A stretch of DNA of 40,140 nucleotides from Gemmatimonadaceae bacterium (lineage in GTDB: Bacteria > Gemmatimonadota > Gemmatimonadetes > Gemmatimonadales > Gemmatimonadaceae), in contig JANJUF010000095.1 of the NCBI GenBank assembly GCA_024710705.1, positions 1 through 40,140 of the forward strand. Direction: 5' to 3'. This document shows positions 6,826 to 14,411 of this stretch, piece after piece (the first letter of the stretch is position 1; each line of letters opens with the position of its first letter). Under the pieces are notes generated by a model. It searched no databases, was not told the origin of the DNA, and worked only from the letters and a program-made list of their open reading frames with translations. The position numbers were made by a program, and so were the translations under genes.

Positions 6826-7596
6826 GTGACGGGCCTCACTCCGACCGCGCCCCATTTGCAGACCTCTTCCGCTGGCGACCCCCAGGGCGGCAACGCCTTC
6901 GTCGTCGACTTCACGGGCTTCAACGGCCCCCTCGATCTCCTGCTCGCGCTCCTGCGCGATGAGCAGGTCGACATCTACGACATCCCCGTCGCCCGCGTCT
7001 GCGAGCAGTTCCTCTCGCGCATGCACGAGCTGCAGCTCAACGAGGCCGCCGAATACCTCGAGATGGCTGCCCGCCTGATCCGCATCAAGGCACAGATGCT
7101 GCTGCCGCGGAAGGAAGGCAGCGACGACTGGGAGGATCCGCGCGCCGAACTCGTGCGTCGCCTCCTCGAGTACCAACAGATGCGCGAGGTGGTGGACGTG
7201 CTCGAGCGGCTCGGCGAGGACCGCCGCAGCCGCTTTGCACGCACCTACATGGGCCAGCCCGCCGCGCCGCCGCCGGCGCCGCTCGCGCTCTCGCTCGGCG
7301 ACCTGCTGGTGGCGGTGGACCGCGTCCTGCGCGCGGCGCGCCGCCCCACGATCCACGAAGTCATTCCGCGCGCCCTCGACGTGGACGGCGCCATGCAACT
7401 TGTCCGCAGCATCCTCGCGCTGCGCGCCCGCATGCGCCTCCGCGAGATCATCCGCGACGACTCCGAGCCCTGGGAAGTGTTGAGCGCGCTGCTCGGCCTT
7501 CTGGAACTCGCCAAGCGTACCGAAGTGCACCTGACGCAACCCCGACCATTTGCTGACGTGGAGATCCGCCGTGAACTCGCTGGCGAAGCTGCTTGA
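6826..7596 (+). CDS. scpA: Segregation and condensation protein A
   Basis: ScpA is the kleisin subunit that bridges SMC heads in chromosome condensation. The 256-residue product has the N-terminal kleisin signature FNGPLDLLLALLRDEQVDIYDIPV, followed by EAAEYLEMAARLIRIKAQMLLP, then a C-terminal winged-helix region, at the usual family length. I chose GTG 6826 because a promoter -10 box ends at 6810; the reading frame is open from GTG 6802. The first 25 residues before the conserved block are low in conservation, so a later start is possible. It overlaps scpB, the usual partner. Confidence 0.93.
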   Translation: MTGLTPTAPHLQTSSAGDPQGGNAFVVDFTGFNGPLDLLLALLRDEQVDIYDIPVARVCEQFLSRMHELQLNEAAEYLEMAARLIRIKAQMLLPRKEGSDDWEDPRAELVRRLLEYQQMREVVDVLERLGEDRRSRFARTYMGQPAAPPPAPLALSLGDLLVAVDRVLRAARRPTIHEVIPRALDVDGAMQLVRSILALRARMRLREIIRDDSEPWEVLSALLGLLELAKRTEVHLTQPRPFADVEIRRELAGEAA

Positions 7597-8215
7597 GGCC
7601 GCGCTCTTCGCGAGCCCCCGCCCAATTGCAACCGAAGAGCTTGCCGCGCTCGATCCCGAAGCTTCGCCTGCGGGGCTCGCCTCCGCGCTCGATGAGCTGC
7701 GCGAGCACTACGACGTTGACGGCCACGGCGTGGAGCTCGTCGAGGTGGCCGGGGGCTGGCAGGTCCTGACGCGCCCGGAGTACACCGAGGCCATCGAACG
7801 CGCCCAGATGGCGGTGCGTCCGACCAAGCTCTCGCCGGCGGCGCTGGAGACGTTGGCCATCATCGCCTACCGGCAGCCGATCGGACGCGCCGAGGTGGCG
7901 GAGATCCGCGGCGTGGATGTGGGCGCGGTGATCAAGTCGCTGCACGAGCGTGGGCTCATTGACGTGGTCGGGCGCGCTGAGGGGCTCGGACGGCCGTTGC
8001 TCTACGGGACCACGCGCATGTTCCTGGAGCAGTTCGCGCTGCGGCACCTCGGCGAGTTGCCGCGCGTGGACGAGCTCGCGATTGCCCTGCGCAAGAACGG
8101 CGAGGAGCCGGTGATGGCGGCGGATCTTGTCGAGGCGGCGGGCGTCGCCGCAGAAGCGGCCGCGGCGCCGAGCGCTGCACCGGAGGCCGTCGTCGAGGGC
8201 GCGCCCGGCGCGTGA
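7571..8215 (+). CDS. scpB: Segregation and condensation protein B
   Basis: ScpB dimerises and binds the ScpA linker in the SMC-ScpAB condensin. The 214-residue product contains two winged-helix units: the conserved LSPAALETLAIIAYRQPI followed by RAEVAEIRGV, and GLIDVVGRAEGLGRPLLYGTT. An Ala/Glu/Pro-rich tail of about 40 residues follows. GTG 7571 is chosen because GGAG (7560-7563) precedes it at seven bases and the protein then begins with the normal family start; it overlaps the end of scpA by 26 bases. Confidence 0.93.
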   Translation: MNSLAKLLEAALFASPRPIATEELAALDPEASPAGLASALDELREHYDVDGHGVELVEVAGGWQVLTRPEYTEAIERAQMAVRPTKLSPAALETLAIIAYRQPIGRAEVAEIRGVDVGAVIKSLHERGLIDVVGRAEGLGRPLLYGTTRMFLEQFALRHLGELPRVDELAIALRKNGEEPVMAADLVEAAGVAAEAAAAPSAAPEAVVEGAPGA

Positions 8216-8943
8216 GCGATGACGCGATGCGCATCCAGCGCGCCTTGGCGCGGGCCGGCATCGCGTCGCGCCGGAAGGCCGAGGAGTTGGTGGCGGCGGG
8301 CCGCGTGAAGGTAAATGGGGTGGTCGCCCGCACGGGGCAGTCAGTGGACCCCTCGACGGACGAAATCACCGTCGATGGCCAACGCGTGGCCCAGCCAAAG
8401 GCGGCCAAGTGGGTGGTGCTGCATAAGCCCTCGGGCGTGCTCACCACGCGCAGCGACCCGGAGGGGCGGCCCACGGTCTTCGACCTCGTTCCCCCCGAGC
8501 CGGGCCTCACCTACGTGGGACGGCTCGATTACATGACCGAAGGGGTTCTGCTCCTCACTACCGATGGGGACGCGGCCCACAAGCTGACGCATCCCAGCTC
8601 CCAGGTTCCGCGCAGTTACGTGGCCACGGTCCGCGGATCGGTGAAGGCGGCCGCCGCCGAGATCCGCAACGGGGTAGAACTCGAGGACGGGCTGGTGCGC
8701 CCCGAGAACGTCGAGGTGGAACCAGGGGAGCGTCCGCGCACGTGGGACCTTTCCCTCACCATCCGCGAAGGACGCACCCGCGAAGTCCGTCGGCTCTGCG
8801 AGCACGTGGGACTCGAGGTCCTGCGGCTCGTCCGTACGTCGTTCGGCCCCGTACAACTTGGCACCCTCGCGCCGGGGGCCTCGCGCGCCCTCACGCCGCG
8901 CGAGCGCACCCTGCTTGGCGGCTACACCCACCCTGACGCCTGA
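8212..8943 (+). CDS. rluB: Ribosomal large-subunit pseudouridine synthase (RsuA/RluB family)
   Basis: This 243-residue enzyme isomerises uridine in rRNA. Residues 4-50 form an S4 RNA-binding domain (RIQRALARAGIASRRKAEEL, then GRVKVNG). The catalytic motif GRLD has its Asp at residue 106, followed by GVLLLTTDGD and, later, REGRTREVRRLCEHVGLEVLRLVR. The adjacency scpA-scpB-rluB is widespread in bacteria and favours RluB (23S position 2605 in E. coli numbering) over RsuA or RluE. Its GTG overlaps scpB by four bases. Confidence 0.9.
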   Translation: MSDDAMRIQRALARAGIASRRKAEELVAAGRVKVNGVVARTGQSVDPSTDEITVDGQRVAQPKAAKWVVLHKPSGVLTTRSDPEGRPTVFDLVPPEPGLTYVGRLDYMTEGVLLLTTDGDAAHKLTHPSSQVPRSYVATVRGSVKAAAAEIRNGVELEDGLVRPENVEVEPGERPRTWDLSLTIREGRTREVRRLCEHVGLEVLRLVRTSFGPVQLGTLAPGASRALTPRERTLLGGYTHPDA

Positions 8944-8946
8944 CCG

Positions 8947-9900
8947 ATGGCCACCCACCCGCTCACCACCGACATCCTCGACCAAGTCTCGCAGCGCGTC
9001 GTCGGCCAGCAGGCGATGGTCGAGCGGTTGCTGATCGCGCTCCTCACCGGCGGGCACGTGCTCCTCGAGGGCGTGCCGGGCCTGGCCAAGACGCTCACGG
9101 TGCGCACGCTGGCCGAGACGGTGCGCACGAGCTTCAGCCGCATCCAGTTCACGCCCGACCTCCTGCCCGCCGACGTCATCGGCACGCAGGTGTTCGACCA
9201 GGCCACCGGCACCTTCTCGGTGAAGGCCGGGCCGATCTTCGCCAACATCGTGCTCGCCGACGAGATCAACCGCGCGCCGGCCAAGGTGCAGGCGGCACTG
9301 CTCGAGGCCATGCAGGAGAAGCAGGTTACGATCGGCGGGACGAGCTTCGTACTCGAGGAGCCCTTCCTGGTGCTGGCCACGCAGAATCCCATCGAGCAGG
9401 AAGGGACGTACCCGCTGCCGGAAGCGCAGGTGGACCGGTTCATGCTCAAGCTGCGCGTCGGCTACCCCACACGCGACGAAGAGCGCGAGATCATGCGGCG
9501 CATGGCCGGCGGGGAGACGATCCCGGTCAAGACGGTGGCCGATCCCGAGCAGCTGCTGGCGGCGCGCAAGGAGATCGCCGCGCTGCATCTCGATGACCGG
9601 CTGGTGGACTATATCGTGGACCTGGTGCACGCCACGCGTTCGCCGGCCGAGGCGGGGTTGGCCGATCTCGCGCCGCTGGTGGAGTACGGCGCCTCGCCGC
9701 GGGCGACCATCGCGCTGGCGCAGGCGGCGCGGGCCCACGCGTACCTGCGCGGCCGCGAGTTCGTCTCCCCCGACGACATCAAGGCGATGGCCCCCGACGT
9801 GCTGCGGCACCGGGTGCTGCTGACCTTCGAAGCCGAGGCCGAGAACGTGAGCAGTGATGCCGTGATCGCGCGCATCCTCGAGCGCGTCGCCGCGCCGTGA
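8947..9900 (+). CDS. MoxR-type AAA+ ATPase
   Basis: MoxR ATPases act as chaperones that assemble or activate partner proteins, often those with VWA domains. The 317-residue protein has Walker A GVPGLAKT (42-49), Walker B with DEINR (about 101-109), the sensor motif LATQNPIEQEGTYPLPEAQ, and a C-terminal lid helix bundle. It starts three bases after rluB and is followed, with overlap, by a DUF58 protein and Bat-like VWA proteins, the classical partner set. It likely remodels that VWA/Bat complex at the inner membrane. Confidence 0.95.
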   Translation: MATHPLTTDILDQVSQRVVGQQAMVERLLIALLTGGHVLLEGVPGLAKTLTVRTLAETVRTSFSRIQFTPDLLPADVIGTQVFDQATGTFSVKAGPIFANIVLADEINRAPAKVQAALLEAMQEKQVTIGGTSFVLEEPFLVLATQNPIEQEGTYPLPEAQVDRFMLKLRVGYPTRDEEREIMRRMAGGETIPVKTVADPEQLLAARKEIAALHLDDRLVDYIVDLVHATRSPAEAGLADLAPLVEYGASPRATIALAQAARAHAYLRGREFVSPDDIKAMAPDVLRHRVLLTFEAEAENVSSDAVIARILERVAAP

Positions 9901-10817
9901 CCCGCGCCGCGGCCGAACGCGGCCGCGCGGCGGCCGTGCCCCCGGAGGTCCTCCGGCAGGTGCGGCGCATCGAGCTCCGCACGCGCGGCCTCGTCAACTC
10001 GAGCTTCACCGGTGAATACCACTCCGTCTTCAAGGGCATGGGGATGGAGTTCGCCGAGGTGCGCGAGTACCAGCCCGGCGACGAAGTGCGCACGATCGAC
10101 TGGAACGTCAGCGCCCGGAGCCAGAAGCTGTTCGTAAAGCGCTTCGTGGAGGAGCGCGAGCTCACGGTGTTGGTGCTGGTGGACACCTCGGGCTCGAGCC
10201 GCGGCGGCGGGCTGGTACAGGACAAACAGGGCATGGCCGCTGAAATGGCGGCGGTGCTGGCGCTCACGGCCACGCGCAACAACGATCGTGTGGGGTTGCT
10301 GCTGCATTCCGACCGCGTGGAGCACGTGGTGCCACCGCGGAAGGGACGGCGGCATGCGCTGCGCCTGGTGCGTGACGTGCTCGCGGCCCGCGCGCTACAA
10401 CGCGGCACCGACCTCTCGGCCGCCTGCGACTACGCGTCGCGCCTGCTGCCGCACCGCAGCATCGTGTTCGTCGTGTCGGATTTCGTGGCCCCCGCCTACG
10501 ACAAGGCCTTGGCGCGGCTCGCCCGACGCCACGACGTGGTGGCGGTGGTACTCGACGATCCGAGCGAGCGTGAGCTGCCCAACGTCGGCGTGGCGCGCCT
10601 TGTGGACGCCGAGAGCGGCGCGCTGGCCGAGGTGGACACCAGCGATCCGACGGTGCGCGCGCGCTATGCGGCCCTGGTACGCGCCGAGATCGAGCCGCGG
10701 CAGGGCGTCTTCCGCCGGCTTGGCGTGGACGAAGTGCTCGTGCCGCTGGAGTTGGGGTATGTGGATGCCATGCGGCGCTTCTTCAAGACGCGCGAGACGC
10801 GCGCCCGTCGGCGGTGA
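9897..10817 (+). CDS. DUF58 domain protein (Bat cluster)
   Basis: The 306-residue protein has the DUF58 hallmark near residues 45-75 (GMGMEFAEVREYQPGDEVR, then IDWN), followed by a VWA-like fold with VDTSGSS in the MIDAS position. It has no signal peptide or membrane helix. DUF58 proteins nearly always sit beside MoxR ATPases and are thought to be part of the MoxR/VWA assembly, but their biochemical role is not settled. Overlaps of four bases on the left and one on the right indicate translational coupling. Confidence 0.9.
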   Translation: MTRAAAERGRAAAVPPEVLRQVRRIELRTRGLVNSSFTGEYHSVFKGMGMEFAEVREYQPGDEVRTIDWNVSARSQKLFVKRFVEERELTVLVLVDTSGSSRGGGLVQDKQGMAAEMAAVLALTATRNNDRVGLLLHSDRVEHVVPPRKGRRHALRLVRDVLAARALQRGTDLSAACDYASRLLPHRSIVFVVSDFVAPAYDKALARLARRHDVVAVVLDDPSERELPNVGVARLVDAESGALAEVDTSDPTVRARYAALVRAEIEPRQGVFRRLGVDEVLVPLELGYVDAMRRFFKTRETRARRR

Positions 10818-11764
10818 TGTTCCTCACGCTCGCCACGTTGGCCTTGGCGCTCCAAGGCGCCGCGGCGCCCGTGCGGGCCCCGACGGTGACGGCGCGCGTC
10901 ACGCCGGAGGCGCCGGCCATCGGGGAACCAATCACCGTGGAACTGCGCGTGCGGGCGCCGCGCGGGAGCGAGGTCCGCTTTCCGGTGCTGGCCGACACCG
11001 GCACGCGGATCGAGCCGCTGGATCCGCGCGCCATCCGCGACACGCCGGACGCCGACCAGATTGACCGCACCGCCGTGTATCGGCTGATCGCGTGGGACAC
11101 CGGGAGCGTGGACCTCGCGTTCTCCGACATCATCGTGCGGCGTGACGGTGCCGACCAGCGCTTTCCCGTGCGCTTCGAGACCGTGCGCATTCGGTCGGTG
11201 CTGCCTCGCGACACGGCCCAGCGCGTGCCGCGCGATCCCCGCGCGCCGCTCGACGCGTCGTCGATGCCCTGGCGCTGGTGGGTGGCCGTTGCGGTGGTGC
11301 TGTTGCTCGCGGCCTGGGGCTGGCGGCGTTGGCGCAGCCGCGACGGCGCGCATGGGATTCCCGATCCGGGTGCGGCGGTGCGCGCGCGCGCGGCATTCGC
11401 CCATCTACGCGCGCTCGACCTGCTTGGCGCGGGTGAACCGGGCCGGCACGCGCTCGCCCACGTGGGCGTCGCACGGCGGTTCATCGGGGAACGGTGGCCG
11501 TCGCTGCCCGTTCCGCTCACGGCTCAGGAACTTGAGGCCACGCTGCCGGCGATCGACTTCCCGATCCTTCCGGAGCGCCTGGTCTCGCTGGCGCGGCGCT
11601 CGGAGGCGTTGGCCTACGCGGCCGCCTCGATCACGCCGCCCGATGCCGAACGGATGGCGGTGGATTCCGTGGCCATCGTCGAAGACCTCGAGAAGGTGTA
11701 CCAGGCGCGGCTGGCCCGCGAAACGGCGGACGCCCAGCGCATCAAGCGGAGGCCGATGCGATGA
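10817..11764 (+). CDS. BatD-like/DUF4381-like single-pass membrane protein
   Basis: The roughly 315-residue product starts with a hydrophobic signal-like stretch, then an extracytoplasmic beta-rich segment of about 120 residues (PAIGEPITVELRV style, as in BatD), one membrane helix near residues 154-172 (WWVAVAVVLLLAAWGW) followed by basic residues, and an alpha-helical cytoplasmic domain of about 120 residues. This matches the short proteins found between the DUF58 and BatA genes in Bat clusters. ATG 10817 shares a base with the DUF58 stop; GTG 10814 is possible. Assignment is by architecture and position. Confidence 0.75.
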   Translation: MFLTLATLALALQGAAAPVRAPTVTARVTPEAPAIGEPITVELRVRAPRGSEVRFPVLADTGTRIEPLDPRAIRDTPDADQIDRTAVYRLIAWDTGSVDLAFSDIIVRRDGADQRFPVRFETVRIRSVLPRDTAQRVPRDPRAPLDASSMPWRWWVAVAVVLLLAAWGWRRWRSRDGAHGIPDPGAAVRARAAFAHLRALDLLGAGEPGRHALAHVGVARRFIGERWPSLPVPLTAQELEATLPAIDFPILPERLVSLARRSEALAYAAASITPPDAERMAVDSVAIVEDLEKVYQARLARETADAQRIKRRPMR

Positions 11765-12750
11765 TCATCGCCGGTCTGCACTTCGCCGCGCCCTGGGCCT
11801 TCGCGCTGTCGGTGCCACTGCTCGGCTGGTTGCTGTGGCGTCGTCGTCGCCGCCCGCCGGCGCTGCTCCACGCCCGCGCCGGCCTGTTGGCGGCGGGTCC
11901 GCAGCGCGGCCGGTGGACGGCGCGCGTCCTCATCGTCCTGCGTGTGGTCGCCCTGGCTTCGTTGGTGCTCGCCCTCGCCCGGCCGCGCACCGGCGCCCGC
12001 ACCGAGACCTTGCGCGGCGACGGCATCAGCATGGTGATCGCCCTCGACATCTCGAGCTCGATGCTGGCCGAGGATTTCCAGCCCGACAATCGGCTGGCCG
12101 TTGCCAAGGAGACCGCCAAGGAGTTCATCGCGTCGCGCGAGACGGACCAAGTTGGCGTGGTGGCCTTCGCGGGCGAGGCGCTCACGCAAGTGCCGCTCAC
12201 GCTCGATTATCCCGTGTTGCTCGCGGCCATTGACCAGCTCCAGCCCGGGCAACTCGAGGATGGCACCGCCATCGGGACCGCGCTGATGACGGCGACAAAT
12301 CGCCTGCGCGACGCACCGGGCCGCTCGCGCGTGGTCATCCTGCTCACGGACGGCGAGAACAATCGCGGCTCGATCGATCCGCGCACGGCGGCGCAGGCGG
12401 CCGCCGCCTTGGGGATCCGCGTGCACACCGTTGGCATCGGTAGCGAGGGTGTGGCACCGGTGCCGGTCGGGCGCTCGGTGTTCGGGCTCCGCTACGAGAA
12501 TCGGCCGGTGCGCATCGACGAGGTGCTCCTCGAGGATGTCGCCCGCGCCACCGGTGGTCAGTACCAGCGCGCGCGCGACGCCGACGGCCTGCGTCGCACC
12601 TACCAGCAGATTGACGCCCTCGAGCGTGCGCCCATGCGCGAAGCGCGATTGGTGCGCTACACCGATTGGCACCTCTGGCCCCTCGGCGTCGCGCTGCTGG
12701 TGCTCTTGGCCGAACTGGCCGTGCTCTGGCGTCGAGGGCCGTTGCCATGA
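11761..12750 (+). CDS. batA: BatA-type VWA membrane protein
   Basis: The 329-residue protein has two N-terminal membrane helices (about residues 8-26 and 54-75), a von Willebrand factor A domain and a C-terminal helix (about 304-325). The MIDAS motif is complete: Asp96, Ser98, Ser100 in DISSS, Thr in EDGTAIGTAL, Asp in LLTDGENN. Bat proteins were linked to aerotolerance in Bacteroides and to stress resistance elsewhere; MoxR probably acts on this VWA domain. It overlaps both neighbours by four bases. Confidence 0.9.
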   Translation: MIIAGLHFAAPWAFALSVPLLGWLLWRRRRRPPALLHARAGLLAAGPQRGRWTARVLIVLRVVALASLVLALARPRTGARTETLRGDGISMVIALDISSSMLAEDFQPDNRLAVAKETAKEFIASRETDQVGVVAFAGEALTQVPLTLDYPVLLAAIDQLQPGQLEDGTAIGTALMTATNRLRDAPGRSRVVILLTDGENNRGSIDPRTAAQAAAALGIRVHTVGIGSEGVAPVPVGRSVFGLRYENRPVRIDEVLLEDVARATGGQYQRARDADGLRRTYQQIDALERAPMREARLVRYTDWHLWPLGVALLVLLAELAVLWRRGPLP

Positions 12751-14411
12751 CGTCGGTCGTGGATTTCCCCTGGCTGCTGCTCGGCGCGCTCGGTGTCGGC
12801 CTGTTGGCCGCGTCCCTCGTCGTGGCGGGGCACGCACGCCGGCGGGTGCGCCTGGCGCGCTACGGCGTGCCGGAGGCGCTGGCGCGATTGGCTCCGGAGG
12901 ATGCGTCCTCGCGCCCCACCGCGCGCGCGCTACGACTCGGCGCCGCCGCCTGCGCCTTGGGCATCGCCATCGCCGGTCCGCGCTGGGGTGCGAGCACTTC
13001 TACGCTCGAGGTCGAGGGCGTGGACGTCGCGCTGGCGCTCGACGTGTCGCTCTCGATGCTGGCGGAGGACGAGCGGCCGAGCCGGCTCGAGCGCATGAAG
13101 CAGGAGGTGCGGCGGCTTCGGGCAAGCAGCCCCGGCGACCGCGTTGCCGTGATCGCGTTCGCCGGCCGCAGCTACATCCTGGCGCCGCTCACGGCCGACG
13201 ACGGCGCCATCGAACTCTTCCTCGACAACCTGCACCCGAGCATCGTGGGCTTGGCGGGCTCGGAGATCGCGCCCCCGATCCGACAGGGCATCGATCTGCT
13301 CCTCGCCAGCCGTGGCGACGCCGATCGCGCGCTCGTGCTGATGAGCGACGGGGAAGCGTTTGACGATCACGAGGCGGCCATCAAGCTCGCCGGCGAGGCC
13401 AAGGCGGCGGGGATCCATCTGGTGACTGTCGGGTTCGGCACGCCAGGGGGCGCGACCATCCCAATGCCCGGCCGTGGCGGTGCGGAGGTGAAACGCGATG
13501 ACGATGGTGAAGTGGTCGTCACGCGCTACGACGAGACCTTGCTGCGCGCGCTCGCCACGGCGGCATCGGGTGAGTTCATTCCCGCCGAGATGACCGACAA
13601 GGGGAACCGCATCCGCCGGGCCCTCGCGGGCCTCGAGACGGCCTCGCGCGATGAGGCGCTGCGCCTGAGCCGGCCGGCGCGCTATCAATGGTTCGCGGCG
13701 CTGGCCCTGGTGCTGCTCCTGCTGGATGCCTGGTTCGCCGACGGCGGGCGCTGGCCGGTGCGCTGGCGCCGTGCGATGCGAGGCGCCTCGCTCGGCCTGC
13801 TGCTGCTTGGCATGCCCACGACAGCGCAGGCGCAGGCATCCACGCTTGGCGACGCGCTGGCCCAGCACCGGGCCGGGAGGCTCAACGAGGCCATCCGTGC
13901 CTACCGACGCGTCGTCGCGGAGGGTGATAGGCGCCCGCTGGTCCTCTACGACTTGGGCACGGCGCTCCTGGCCGCGGACTCGCTCGACGCGGCCATCGAG
14001 GCGCTGGAGCGCGCCTCCTTTACGGGCGACGCCGAACTGCGCACGCGGGCGCGCTACAACCTCGGCCTCGCGTACCTGAAGCGCGGGTTGCGGCTCGAGG
14101 GCGATGGACGTTCGAATGCGCTGCAGGCGGCTCGGAAAGCCTTCCGCAACGTGCTGCTCGAGCGTCCGGGCGACGCCGACGCCCAGTGGAACTACGAGTT
14201 GGCCTTGCGCGCCCCGAGTGGCGGCGGCGGAGGGGGAGGCGGACCGCCGCAACAGGGCCCGCCCCAACCGAGCCCGCCGCCGCAAGGTCCCATGTCGCCG
14301 CAGCAGGCCGAGGCCCTCCTCGATGCCGCAGCCCGCGAAGAGCGCGAGACGCAGGCGCGTCGCCAGCGCGGGAACGCGCCAGGGCGCGCCACGGGGAAGC
14401 GCGACTGGTGA
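12747..14411 (+). CDS. BatB-BatC fusion: VWA domain plus TPR region
   Basis: The 554-residue protein joins two Bat subunits that are often separate. Residues 1-330 are BatB: membrane helices near 8-28 and 62-78, a VWA domain with complete MIDAS (Asp99, Ser101, Ser103; later LMSDGE), and a helix near 314-327. A second hydrophobic stretch (344-361) ending in TTAQAQA looks like the leftover signal peptide of BatC. Residues 365-490 are TPR repeats (AIRAYRRVV, YDLGTALLAADSLDAAIEALE, ARYNLGLAYLKRG), followed by a run of eight Gly and a Pro/Gln-rich tail. An in-frame ATG at 13776 could give a separate BatC. ATG 12747 overlaps batA by four bases. Confidence 0.88.
   Translation: MTSVVDFPWLLLGALGVGLLAASLVVAGHARRRVRLARYGVPEALARLAPEDASSRPTARALRLGAAACALGIAIAGPRWGASTSTLEVEGVDVALALDVSLSMLAEDERPSRLERMKQEVRRLRASSPGDRVAVIAFAGRSYILAPLTADDGAIELFLDNLHPSIVGLAGSEIAPPIRQGIDLLLASRGDADRALVLMSDGEAFDDHEAAIKLAGEAKAAGIHLVTVGFGTPGGATIPMPGRGGAEVKRDDDGEVVVTRYDETLLRALATAASGEFIPAEMTDKGNRIRRALAGLETASRDEALRLSRPARYQWFAALALVLLLLDAWFADGGRWPVRWRRAMRGASLGLLLLGMPTTAQAQASTLGDALAQHRAGRLNEAIRAYRRVVAEGDRRPLVLYDLGTALLAADSLDAAIEALERASFTGDAELRTRARYNLGLAYLKRGLRLEGDGRSNALQAARKAFRNVLLERPGDADAQWNYELALRAPSGGGGGGGGPPQQGPPQPSPPPQGPMSPQQAEALLDAAAREERETQARRQRGNAPGRATGKRDW

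Noticed and set aside
13770..13900. Possible frameshift separating BatB from BatC
   Set aside because: The frame is continuous and both halves keep normal domain sequence, so a true fusion is the simpler reading.
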